Source: Nitrospirota bacterium (GTDB lineage Bacteria; Nitrospirota; 9FT-COMBO-42-15; HDB-SIOI813). Taken from it: 14,645 nucleotides of DNA. Position 1 is the stretch's first letter. Each line of letters opens with the position of its first letter. Below are positions 7,613-13,858 of this stretch, piece by piece. Under the pieces are notes generated by a model. That model searched no databases. It had not been told where the DNA came from and saw only the letters and a program-made list of their open reading frames with translations. The position numbers and the translations under genes were made by a program. The stretch lies in the NCBI GenBank assembly GCA_016214375.1, contig JACROQ010000150.1, positions 1 to 14,645 of the forward strand, given 5' to 3'.

Positions 7613-8041
7613 TTAGACATCCTTCTTTCTTATCCTTGTTTCGATAACCTTTTGCAATTCGAATTGGTGTTCTTCTAAATATTCCATTATCTCTGATACC
7701 TTATCTTCCGTTAATAAACCCATTCCGTAGTGGCTTGCCAAATATCCAAATCCAAACGCAATATGCGGATTGATAAATAGGTCTTTCGTTTTATCCTCTG
7801 TTGCTGCATAACTGACAAGCATTGCTTCTGTCGCTTTGTTGACATTCTCTTTTGTCCTTTTAATCCCACGAAACTTGAGACATATTTGAGGCGTCATGTG
7901 GAATAAGTCTTTTTCTTTAATTTTTTGACCCACAAAGATGCCAAACGGTATAGATTCGTATGCATCACTATATGCTTCCACAATTTCGGCAAGCCAATCG
8001 TTTGGAGTATGCGGCATATCAATTATTTGTTTAGTTTTCAT
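7613..8041 (-). CDS. Hypothetical protein, cassette-like gene
   Basis: 142 residues, not recognised. It starts with an acidic helix (NDWLAEIVEAYSDAYESIPF), passes a glycine/aromatic middle (FGFGYLASHYGMGLL) and ends in a charged amphipathic helix (EIMEYLEEHQFELQ, then RIRKKDV). No signal peptide or membrane segment is visible, so it is probably soluble. Its AT-rich DNA differs from the housekeeping genes around it, a sign of foreign origin. There is no Shine-Dalgarno sequence before the ATG at 8041; instead a perfect GTTRRRY heptamer (GTTAGAC) lies 12 bp upstream, and its stop codon sits inside an RYYYAAC heptamer (GTCTAAC, minus strand 7618-7612). Both are the positions such core sites occupy in integron gene cassettes. 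Function unknown. Confidence 0.65.
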   Translation of the reverse strand: MKTKQIIDMPHTPNDWLAEIVEAYSDAYESIPFGIFVGQKIKEKDLFHMTPQICLKFRGIKRTKENVNKATEAMLVSYAATEDKTKDLFINPHIAFGFGYLASHYGMGLLTEDKVSEIMEYLEEHQFELQKVIETRIRKKDV

Positions 8042-8053
8042 TTTATTTTTATC

Positions 8054-8060
8054 GTCTAAC
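8054..8060 (-). other. Integron-like core site (GTTAGAC)
   Basis: On the minus strand the junction reads aagttcaggcGTTAGACG, matching the GTTRRRY core consensus perfectly and resembling the 3' end of many attC sites. It lies 12 bp before the next ATG and contains the stop codon of the upstream gene (8056-8058). I could not find a clear partner arm within 130 bp upstream, so only the 3' core is supported. Confidence 0.4.
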
Positions 8061-8580
8061 GCCTGAACTTACGTGCAATATGTTCTACCTTTTCGTTCCC
8101 AACAAGAATTCGTGCCTCAGAGATCAGTCTTTTAGATATCCCAAGATTCCACGCCCTCATCCGGCTGTGCCATCGCTTATGTTTCAGGAATTGATCCCAA
8201 TTCAGTTCGATAATGCGGCCCACCTTGAAGTTGTCGAAGAACTGCACGATGATGACGTACTCAAAGTTCTGTCTGTCGATCTCTTTCGATTCAGGATCGC
8301 CTAAACCATAGAAGACGCCTGTTCCCTTACCGCTGGTGGCCTTGATGCTGTACCGCTCTCCGTTTCGGCTTATCGCATCAACGTTTTGAGTGCCAGGTGG
8401 TGCTGCCTGTAGGTTGGGTAGCCCCGGAGCCCCATTGTAGTGCTGGATGGCAATATACTCACCCAGATCGCCAAGAAAGTTGTTTGTCCGGATAACCCCG
8501 CGCTCTTTCAATGCATCAAGAATACGAGTATAGAGGTCGATCAACTCGTCAGTGCTCAGGTTGCTCAAATTCATGCTCAT
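8056..8580 (-). CDS. Putative PD-(D/E)XK nuclease-fold protein, cassette-like gene
   Basis: 174 residues, cytoplasmic. An N-terminal helix (STDELIDLYTRILDALKERG) leads into NFLGDLGEYIA, with Glu in a conserved-looking helix. Then come TQNVDAISRNGERYSIKAT (about residues 64-82) and a beta-rich segment (FEYVIIVQFF, GRIIELNW), ending in a basic tail. The order Glu - Asp - x(n) - S-x-K fits the PD-(D/E)XK fold of restriction-endonuclease-like proteins, with Ser in place of the usual second acid. I recall a similar domain of unknown function in that superfamily but cannot confirm it here. No partner methyltransferase lies beside it. The ATG at 8580 (or 8574) has no strong Shine-Dalgarno sequence and follows the attC-like site by 8 bp. 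The C-terminus (HIARKFRR) runs into the core heptamer at 8054-8060, so the end may have been altered by recombination. Confidence 0.7.
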   Translation of the reverse strand: MSMNLSNLSTDELIDLYTRILDALKERGVIRTNNFLGDLGEYIAIQHYNGAPGLPNLQAAPPGTQNVDAISRNGERYSIKATSGKGTGVFYGLGDPESKEIDRQNFEYVIIVQFFDNFKVGRIIELNWDQFLKHKRWHSRMRAWNLGISKRLISEARILVGNEKVEHIARKFRR

Positions 8581-8588
8581 TTGTTCCG

Positions 8589-8649
8589 ATCGAACGTCGC
8601 AATTAACCGGCCCGCAGCGAAGCGTCCGAGTTGAATTGCATTGTTATAC
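8589..8649 (-). repeat. attC-like recombination site (59-base-element layout)
   Basis: A 61-bp imperfect palindrome fills the gap between the stop of the 89-residue gene and the start of the next. On the plus strand: ATCGAAC (8589-8595), 3-bp spacer, GCAATTAACCGG arm (8599-8610), loop region, CCGAGTTGAATTGC arm (8626-8639), 3-bp spacer, GTTATAC (8643-8649). The outer heptamers match RYYYAAC and GTTRRRY at 6 of 7 positions each. The arms pair over GCAATT/AATTGC, AAC/GTT and CGG/CCG, with single unpaired bases at 8629 and 8633 on one side only; such extrahelical bases are a hallmark of attC sites. Size, position and spacing all fit an integron cassette. No integron integrase is in the window. 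Confidence 0.6.
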
Positions 8650-8653
8650 GTAC

Positions 8654-8923
8654 TCACAACAATCTCCAAGGACCAGATTCTGAAACTCGTTCTACTTTAC
8701 CCTCTGCTTTCAACTCCCACACTATTGCAGCAACCCAATATTGTTGATTAGATGATGTGGTTCTAGGGTAGTCACCCCAATCAAAGCCGCACTTCTTGAA
8801 TATCTGCGCCAACTTCATGCCCTCTTTCCCCGGCTGGCACTCACCAGTGGCGTGCATGAATTCCAAAACAAGAGATTTGGCAAGATCCCTTATTTCATTT
8901 CCTCGCGTTTCAAACTGAGTCAT
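8654..8923 (-). CDS. Small hypothetical protein, cassette-like gene
   Basis: 89 residues, soluble, not recognised. It begins with a helix (RDLAKSLVLEFMHATGECQP) and continues MKLAQIFKKCGFDWGDYPRT, a middle part, and a C-terminal VAAIVWELKAEGKVERV-SES-GPWRL. The ending looks like the last helix and wing of a winged-helix domain, so DNA binding is possible, but this is only a fold impression. It has a good Shine-Dalgarno sequence (aaaagga, 8931-8937) 7 bp before the ATG. It is the first gene of the minus-strand cassette-like cluster and is followed directly by the attC-like site. Confidence 0.65.
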   Translation of the reverse strand: MTQFETRGNEIRDLAKSLVLEFMHATGECQPGKEGMKLAQIFKKCGFDWGDYPRTTSSNQQYWVAAIVWELKAEGKVERVSESGPWRLL

Positions 8924-8960
8924 TCATTTCTCCTTTTGCGTGTAACAATGCTTAGATTGA

Positions 8961-9016
8961 TCCGCATAATCTGCGGAACATCGGTTTCCGATCCGTATAA
9001 TATACCATTGATACGG
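8961..9016. repeat. Cluster of three short inverted repeats
   Basis: Three perfect short palindromes follow one another: TCCGCA-5-TGCGGA (8961-8977), ATCGG-3-CCGAT (8980-8992) and CCGTAT-12-ATACGG (8993-9016). They lie upstream of the minus-strand cassette-like genes and downstream of modC. The A/T-rich 'ataatat' spacers recall recombinase or operator sites. They could be a recombination site, a regulator operator or terminator structures; I cannot decide. The rest of 8924-9122 shows no gene. Confidence 0.4.
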
Positions 9017-9122
9017 AGAATACTACCCCGATAACCTCTCTTCAGGCTCAGCCACTTGTGTCTCGATGTTGTGTCAACGGATATTTATAACAATGAGCAG
9101 AGTCTGAAATGTGGGTCTGTTT

Positions 9123-10217
9123 TTATCCCGAAGGGAGCAGGATGATCGTCTCAGGTATCAGATGGATCTGTAAGAGATCGCCTGCAGAGATCTTCAACCG
9201 GTGCAGTACGGTGTCCCGCAGAGCGATCTTTACGACGGTCCCTGTTGAGGCAAGCCGGGTCACCAGATTATAATTATTCTTCCCGCTATAAACAGCTAAC
9301 AGGTTCGCATAGAAAAGATTCTCGCCCTCCCGCTTGTGCTCTCCCTTGACGATGTGTACATCCTCAGGCCTCACACCCCAGTAGATATCCATCCCCTCAG
9401 TAACCCACTCATCACGGAAGGTCCGCTTAGCCGTAATCGTCTCTCCGGTCTCCTCCCAGGACAGGATGACCTTATCGTCCTTTATCCGGATAATGGACCC
9501 TTTAAAAAGGTTCGATACCCCGAGGAAACGGGCCACATCAACATCTCTCGGATGATAGAGGATCTCCTTCCGCTTGCCGGTCTGCCGGATACGGCCGTCA
9601 ATCAGGATAGAAAATACATCGCTTAAAAAAAAGGCTTCTTCAAAATTGTGCGTCACCAGAAGGGCTGAAAACCGGAACTCCCGGTGGAGCTCTTTAAAAA
9701 AATAGCAGGTCTCTTCCTTGATCGCAGGGTCAAGGGCAGAGGTAGGCTCATCCAGCAGGAGCAGACGGGGACGTATGGCCAGGGCGCGCGCCAGGGCCAC
9801 CCTCTGCCGCTCCCCTCCTGAGAGTTTCCCCGGAAGACGGTCCAGCAGGTTGCTGATATTCAAGCGCTCAGTCAAACGCCGGACGTGCTGTTTTATATCG
9901 CTATGGATCTCCTGATGGGTAACCCTCAGTCCATAGAGGATATTCTCTTCCACAGAGAGGTGCGGGAAGAGGGATGTGTCCTGCGGGACATAGGCAAAGG
10001 CCCTCTGCTCCGGGGGATGACGGGTGACATCCTGGTCATTGATAAGGATCTTCCCGCTGTGCGGCCTGTACAGGCCGGCGATGGTCTCAAGAATGAGGGT
10101 CTTTCCAGCGCCGCTGGGTCCTATCAGGGCATGCACCTCGCCGGGACGGATCGTCAGGCTGATATCATCGGCGGCAAAGCCCAGGGCCCGGATTGATAGT
10201 TTATTAAGTTTGATCAT
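9123..10217 (-). CDS. modC: Molybdate/tungstate ABC transporter ATP-binding protein
   Basis: 364 residues from the ATG at 10217. It energises molybdate (or tungstate) import with ModB on the cytoplasmic face. Motifs: Walker A GPSGAGKT (33-40), Q-loop YVPQD (Gln79), signature LSGGE (132-136), Walker B LLLLDEP with Glu157, switch His190. A C-terminal accessory domain (about 230-364) includes the GVRPEDV segment and ends with a TOBE-like region (GDLLQIHL). I prefer 10217 (MIKLNKLS) over an in-frame upstream start at 10271, because it gives the normal N-terminus and a 14-bp overlap with modB, as expected for coupled translation. The sequence alone does not separate molybdate from tungstate or sulfate specificity; the assignment rests on the modA and modB neighbours and the Moco-type riboswitch. 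Confidence 0.92.
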   Translation of the reverse strand: MIKLNKLSIRALGFAADDISLTIRPGEVHALIGPSGAGKTLILETIAGLYRPHSGKILINDQDVTRHPPEQRAFAYVPQDTSLFPHLSVEENILYGLRVTHQEIHSDIKQHVRRLTERLNISNLLDRLPGKLSGGERQRVALARALAIRPRLLLLDEPTSALDPAIKEETCYFFKELHREFRFSALLVTHNFEEAFFLSDVFSILIDGRIRQTGKRKEILYHPRDVDVARFLGVSNLFKGSIIRIKDDKVILSWEETGETITAKRTFRDEWVTEGMDIYWGVRPEDVHIVKGEHKREGENLFYANLLAVYSGKNNYNLVTRLASTGTVVKIALRDTVLHRLKISAGDLLQIHLIPETIILLPSG

Positions 10218-10983
10218 GTCTCGGAAGTCCCAGGAATCGTACCAACGACAGGACACCCATGCCAAAGGCAAGGAGGATCGTAATCAATACGACGGCGCCG
10301 CCGATATCTGCGCCGGCCAGACGCATGAAAATGGCGACGGGTATCGTCTCTGTCTTCATGGCCATGGAGCCTGCCACCATGATCGTAGCCCCAAATTCAC
10401 CCATGGCCTTGGCCCACGACAGGATCGCCGCCGCTAAGATCCCCTTCCTGGCAAGAGGCATGGTCACCGTCAGAAAGGCATTAAACGGCGTAGCGCCAAG
10501 GCTTCTGGCCACGGCTTCATAACGGGGGGGAATCTCATCGAGGGATGTCTTGATGAGCCGCGTGGCAATCCCTGCCGTCGTAACAAACTGGGCCAGGATA
10601 ATGCCGGAGACCTCAAAGACAAAGGTCATAACATGACTCTGGATAAACTCTCCAGGCCGTGTATTAAAAAATATCAGGATCACGGCGCCGAGTGAGACAG
10701 GCGAAAGGACCATCGGCATCTCTAAGACAGTATCTATCAACTGTTTGCCTCTGAACTCATAACGGGAGAGGGCATAGGCCGCCGGCAGTCCTATGGCTAC
10801 TGAAAGAATTGTAGAGGTGGTGGCAGCGATCAGGCTCAAGCGGATGGAGAAGAGGACGCGGCCCGAAAAGAGTGTCTCTGTAAACCCTCTTGCCTCAAAG
10901 AAACCCAGCAGTGAGAGGAGCAGCAGGGCATATAAGGCAAAGATACTGACCGCACATCCGATGACCAGATTCTTAAAACTCAT
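10204..10983 (-). CDS. modB: Molybdate ABC transporter permease
   Basis: 259 residues, integral membrane protein with about six hydrophobic segments, the first at residues 8-28. The EAA loop that contacts ModC is EAVARSLGATPFNAFLTVTM (156-175), and the ModB-type motif GEFGATIMVAG follows at 195-205. The ATG at 10983 shares ATGA with the modA stop, the classic coupling overlap. A further upstream in-frame start is a TTG at 10995 with poorer support. The 3' end overlaps modC by 14 bp. It forms the channel of the ModABC importer. Confidence 0.92.
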   Translation of the reverse strand: MSFKNLVIGCAVSIFALYALLLLSLLGFFEARGFTETLFSGRVLFSIRLSLIAATTSTILSVAIGLPAAYALSRYEFRGKQLIDTVLEMPMVLSPVSLGAVILIFFNTRPGEFIQSHVMTFVFEVSGIILAQFVTTAGIATRLIKTSLDEIPPRYEAVARSLGATPFNAFLTVTMPLARKGILAAAILSWAKAMGEFGATIMVAGSMAMKTETIPVAIFMRLAGADIGGAVVLITILLAFGMGVLSLVRFLGLPRHDQT

Positions 10984-11870
10984 TTCGCCAACCAATCCCC
11001 CGGGACCACATATTCACCCCCCACCGGTTTTGGGCTGCCTATCCAGGCAAACGCCTCTTCAGGGGTGATAAAGTAATGATATTTTTTATAGACCGCCTTC
11101 CCCTCCGGAGAGGCGATAAAATCAAGAAATTGCTGGGCGAGCGCCCGATGATTCGTATAACGGGCAATCGCGGCGGGGATATACCCGATACGGGTGACTT
11201 CCTCAGGTTTCAGGGGAATGGTCTGAATACGCTTCAGGTCCCAGTGCTCGAACACACTCCAGCCGATCACGGCATCCACGGCCCTGAGGGCAATGACATT
11301 GGCCGTCTTCTCGCACGATTCAGGATAGTTACGGATATTTCTGCGGAAGGCGGCCTTCTCTTCCTGAGAGAAGGCCCTCTCGATCGTCTCGACCGCATAG
11401 ACCCCCACGCAGACACTCTCCGGATTGGCAATCGCCACCCTCACCCCCGGCCGGGTCAAATCTTTAAGACCCTGGATCTTCTTTGGATTGCCCCGCTGGA
11501 CATTGATTGCAGGGACTAAATAGACCACCCTGGCCTCTGTCTCCGGGAAGACCAGCCCTTCACGCTTAGCCAATTCCATATAATCTGAAGAGCCCGGGAA
11601 ATAGATATCTCCCCTTCGGGTCAATTTCAACTGGGAGAGGATGGCCCCTGAACTGCCGATGTTCAGATGGACCTTGATGCCGGTCTTTTTCTCAAATACA
11701 CCGGCAACCTCCTCTGTAGGCGGTTTGCTCGCTGCCCCCACATAGACGAGAAGACTCCCTTGGGTCAACGTATCAGATAAGACTGAGGAGGGAAAAAAGG
11801 ACAACAGAAAGATGAGAAATAAAGAGATCAAGAGACCATAGCCGTGTCTCTTCTCTGGCGATACCGACAC
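10980..11870 (-). CDS. modA: Molybdate/tungstate-binding periplasmic protein
   Basis: 296 residues with a signal peptide: basic start (PEKRHGYG), hydrophobic core LLISLFLIFLLSFF (13-26) and probable cleavage after SSVLS (about 32). There is no lipobox cysteine. The mature protein is a type II solute-binding protein: VYVGAASKPPTEEV, then NIGSSGAILSQL (anion-binding serines), GDIYFPGSSDYM, ANPESVCVGVYAVE and DAVIGWSVFEHW, all typical of ModA/WtpA relatives. The GTG at 11870 is supported by aaaggag (11878-11884) 7 bp upstream; no better ATG is in frame. That Shine-Dalgarno sequence is part of the predicted riboswitch stem. It is the first gene of the modABC operon. Molybdate and tungstate specificity cannot be separated by eye. 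Confidence 0.92.
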   Translation of the reverse strand: MSVSPEKRHGYGLLISLFLIFLLSFFPSSVLSDTLTQGSLLVYVGAASKPPTEEVAGVFEKKTGIKVHLNIGSSGAILSQLKLTRRGDIYFPGSSDYMELAKREGLVFPETEARVVYLVPAINVQRGNPKKIQGLKDLTRPGVRVAIANPESVCVGVYAVETIERAFSQEEKAAFRRNIRNYPESCEKTANVIALRAVDAVIGWSVFEHWDLKRIQTIPLKPEEVTRIGYIPAAIARYTNHRALAQQFLDFIASPEGKAVYKKYHYFITPEEAFAWIGSPKPVGGEYVVPGDWLAK

Positions 11871-11877
11871 TGAAAAT

Positions 11878-11971
11878 CTCCTTTCCTAACCTGGGAGGCA
11901 GGCCCGTTTCCAGCCCTACCCTATCGGCCTGATGCCATCACCTTGCGGGTCTTAGGCATTTCGGCTCGGAG
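11878..11971 (-). promoter_or_regulatory. Moco/Tuco-type riboswitch upstream of modA
   Basis: The 94-nt leader of modA has the hallmarks of the Moco RNA motif. Read as RNA on the minus strand: CUCCGAGCC at the 5' end (from 11971), a hairpin containing CCUAAG...GAUGG, close to the 11-nt GNRA-tetraloop receptor (CCUAAG...UAUGG), a GGAAAC stem-loop with a GAAA tetraloop that could dock into it, and the 3' string UGCCUCCC...GGAAAGGAG. The last string closely resembles the end of the E. coli moaA Moco element as I recall it. The closing stem pairs CUCC (11971-11968) with GGAG (11881-11878), which is the modA Shine-Dalgarno sequence. Cofactor binding would thus hide the ribosome site and stop ModA synthesis (inference). 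A variant could sense the tungsten cofactor. Not checked with a covariance model. Confidence 0.75.
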
Positions 11972-11979
11972 AATTTATC

Positions 11980-12204
11980 TTACTCCCTTTCACACATCCC
12001 ATGGCCTGCTGACGGACAGGTATTGCAGGAGGCAGGCGGTTCAGCTCCTCTGCCCGTATCTGAAGCCGTAGTCGCAAACACCGAGAACTGTTTCTTTACC
12101 CGTTTACCCTGACATTGGATACAGGTCACAGGGCTATCGATATGGCTGACCAGCTTCTCAAAAAATGTCCCGCATTCTTCGCATCTGAATTCATACAACG
12201 GCAT
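11980..12204 (-). CDS. FmdB-family zinc ribbon protein
   Basis: 74 residues. It opens with MPLYEFRCEECGTFFEKLV and has the four zinc ligands Cys8, Cys11, Cys28 and Cys31 of the short FmdB/CxxC zinc ribbon, followed by KKQFSVFA and a Cys-rich tail (SCNTCPS, MC). A very strong Shine-Dalgarno sequence (aaaggagg, 12213-12220) lies 8 bp before the ATG. The family is named after a gene beside a molybdenum-containing formylmethanofuran dehydrogenase, but most members have no proven role. Here it directly precedes the modA riboswitch (8 bp), in the same orientation, so it may be co-transcribed with modABC. Confidence 0.85.
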   Translation of the reverse strand: MPLYEFRCEECGTFFEKLVSHIDSPVTCIQCQGKRVKKQFSVFATTASDTGRGAEPPASCNTCPSAGHGMCERE

Positions 12205-12302
12205 TTTCTTAACCTCCTTTTAACACAAAATCGCAAGCCTCACCGAGGCCGGTCCGTTCGGCTAACAAGGCCTATTCTAACATTGCATCCGGCACATCGT
12301 CA

Positions 12303-12444
12303 ATATTGATGAAATCGTAAAAAGTCCTTCACTGTCACCCTGAGCGAAGCGAAGGGTCTGATAACTCATTGTTTTATCAGATTCTTCGCTCCGCTCAGAA
12401 TTACAAATAGTGCTTCTGGCGACTTTTTACGAGTTCATCAATAT
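12303..12444. repeat. Palindromic repeat element C
   Basis: Terminal inverted repeats of 23-24 bp (ending tgatgaaatcgtaaaaagtc at 12307-12326 and its complement from 12421) enclose an interior with a second inverted pair: ccctgagcgaagcgaaggg answered by tcttcgctccgctcagaatt. The core, 12307-12440, is the reverse complement of element D with 2 mismatches in 134 bp. There is no ORF. It lies upstream of fmdB, beyond a plain 100-bp stretch without features, and just downstream of the mod/res pseudogene. A bidirectional terminator role is possible. Confidence 0.9.
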
Positions 12445-12481
12445 CTGAGTTTGGAGCAATATTCTCTAAGCTGCTTTGCTG

Positions 12482-12694
12482 TCATAAGTCAGCTCTCCTG
12501 TTCAAGTTGGCAACTGACGAAACTCTTTTATAAATAACATCCTCAAATTTCTTGAAGTGTTCTGTTCCGCATCTGATTTTCAATTCTTCGCTGCCTCGTA
12601 ATTCCTGACCCTCGCTTTTCGTCTCCGCCACGAAATAGATCTTCTTTTCTCCCTTGAAAACGATTGCCCAATCAGGATTATAAGGTAAATGCAT
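12482..12694 (-). pseudogene. res: Type III restriction enzyme Res subunit, C-terminal fragment
   Basis: About 70 codons survive of a helicase-nuclease that is normally 900-1000 residues. YNPDWAIVFKGEKKIYFVAE followed by T-K is the PD...E-x-K nuclease motif at the end of type III Res proteins. LRGSEELKIRCGTEHFKKF and the tail that follows match the usual last helix. Upstream, all the helicase motifs are gone and the frame runs into out-of-frame mod sequence. A deletion has joined the start of mod to the end of res, with the joint at about 12683-12700. The fragment cannot act as a restriction enzyme. Confidence 0.8.
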
Positions 12695-12862
12695 CGCTCT
12701 TTCCTGCCCAATTGAGTACATATCGTTCATTGGCAAAGTTGATGTCCTCACCAAAAGCAGCCTTCAGCTTTTCCTAATCGAGCTGGTTCTCGGCAAAGAG
12801 TTCGGGGAAAATCTCTTTCAACTTTTGCAGCCTGGCTTGATATCGAGTGATTCTCCGTTCAT
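12690..12862 (-). pseudogene. mod: Type III DNA methyltransferase Mod, N-terminal fragment (disrupted)
   Basis: The ATG at 12862 gives MNGESLDI. The homologous frame then continues in another phase (RLQKLKEIFPELFAENQLD), is interrupted by TAG at 12774-12776 where homologues have Trp, and goes on EKLKAAFGEDINFANERYVL followed by NWAGKSDAF before fusing to res. NERYVLNWAGKSDAF is the well-known beginning of type III adenine methyltransferases. So a frameshift, a nonsense codon and a large deletion all hit the same gene; the catalytic DPPY region is absent. The ATG overlaps the stop of the preceding ATP-binding protein gene as ATGA, so they were one operon. Confidence 0.8.
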
Positions 12863-13731
12863 TTCTTTACCTTCTCCAGGAGTCTTTTCCCTTTGTCCGT
12901 AATACGGTAACGCTGCAGACGGCTTTTAGGCTTTTCTGGGATTGTCAAAACCAACAAGCCTTCTTTCAGCAACGGGTTAAGATAGTTATTATAAAACGTC
13001 TCTCTATGCCTTAGTTTGAGCAGTTCCTGGATGGCGCTTGCCTTTTGCGGTTGAAGGCAAAAGTTTAATATTTTCATTGCGGCCTCCCCGGTGACTTGTC
13101 CGGTGACTTGTCCGGTGACTTCGGGGGTCTTCTTGAAAACCGTAACCATAAACCCGCCGCTCATTTCCCTAAACTCAGGAGCAGGTAGGCCATACGCCTT
13201 AAAAGCATTCAGTATTCTTCTGATGCCTGAGCCATATTTCTCTATCATCCCGGCTGCTTTAAAGACTTCTGCAACCTTCTTGTTGCGGGCATTTGAAATA
13301 TATTCGCCTTTCAACAGTTTTTCAATGGTAATGCCTTCCGGCAGTCCGCCGGGGTTAAAAATCTCTATCCTGTCATCGAACACCTTCACCACCGAATCCT
13401 GCGCACTGGTATAGTCGCGATGGATGATTGCGTTGATGACTATTTCCCGAATGGCATCGAGCGGATAATCCCAGCGCTCTTCCCGCTGAGGTCTGCCGGT
13501 AATGATGTATGCCTTATTGATGTGTTTTTTTATAAAATCCATGACGCTATCTACCTCTGAAAAGAGGTCGGATTTAAGGGTGCCGCCGTCTTTGATAATG
13601 ATAGGCGTCTGAAACCTGCCGATCTCTATGGTGCTGATCCCAGACTCCCCCGCCATAAAAAGGAGAAAACAGGCATATATATCCGATTCCCCGGAGGCAA
13701 TGGCCTTTCTGATCTTTGCATCTTTTGTCAT
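12859..13731 (-). CDS. ATP-binding (HATPase_c_4) regulator-like protein lacking its AlbA_2 domain
   Basis: 290 residues from the ATG at 13731. The body matches the ATP-binding part of AlbA_2/HATPase_c_4 proteins: YPLDAIREIVINAIIHRDY (89-107, N-box like), DDRIEIFNPGGLPEGI (119-134) and MIEKYGSGIRRI (162-173). A linker with VTGQVTGQVTG follows (205-215), then a C-terminal winged helix (RHRETFYNNYLNPLLKEGLL). Full-length relatives have a further 150-200 residues at the N-terminus, including the AlbA_2 DNA-binding domain. Here only the 'LLF...IGRF' segment precedes, so the gene is probably 5'-truncated, with a chance start codon. An in-frame upstream start at 13860 would run into nth. A hairpin (CTTCCC/GGGAAG, 13745-13768) lies just upstream. 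The 3' end overlaps mod by ATGA, pointing to a regulator or accessory protein of the lost type III system. Function unproven. Confidence 0.75.
   Translation of the reverse strand: MTKDAKIRKAIASGESDIYACFLLFMAGESGISTIEIGRFQTPIIIKDGGTLKSDLFSEVDSVMDFIKKHINKAYIITGRPQREERWDYPLDAIREIVINAIIHRDYTSAQDSVVKVFDDRIEIFNPGGLPEGITIEKLLKGEYISNARNKKVAEVFKAAGMIEKYGSGIRRILNAFKAYGLPAPEFREMSGGFMVTVFKKTPEVTGQVTGQVTGEAAMKILNFCLQPQKASAIQELLKLRHRETFYNNYLNPLLKEGLLVLTIPEKPKSRLQRYRITDKGKRLLEKVKK
13088..13121. repeat. 12-bp tandem repeat within coding sequence
   Basis: The unit ccggtgacttgt occurs nearly three times in a row and encodes the VTGQVTGQVTG linker of the ATP-binding protein on the minus strand. In-frame repeats of this kind are common in the linkers of this family and allow length variation without a frameshift. 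Confidence 0.9.
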
Positions 13732-13858
13732 GCGGATTCTTTCTCTTCCCCCTTTTCCTAAAGGGAAGATGCGGATAAAATAGCAGTATGGGGTTTTCCT
13801 GTCAACAGAGGTATAGACCGGTTTGATTTTTTGCCGGGAGTGTGCTATTCCAGATAAC

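Noticed and set aside
12255..12300. Possible further attC core (cggctaacaaggc) upstream of fmdB
   Set aside because: Only one arm resembles the consensus; no paired arm or cassette layout, and the neighbours are operon genes.
13088..13121. Short tandem repeat considered as a CRISPR-like array
   Set aside because: 12-bp units without spacers, in frame inside a coding linker; no cas genes.
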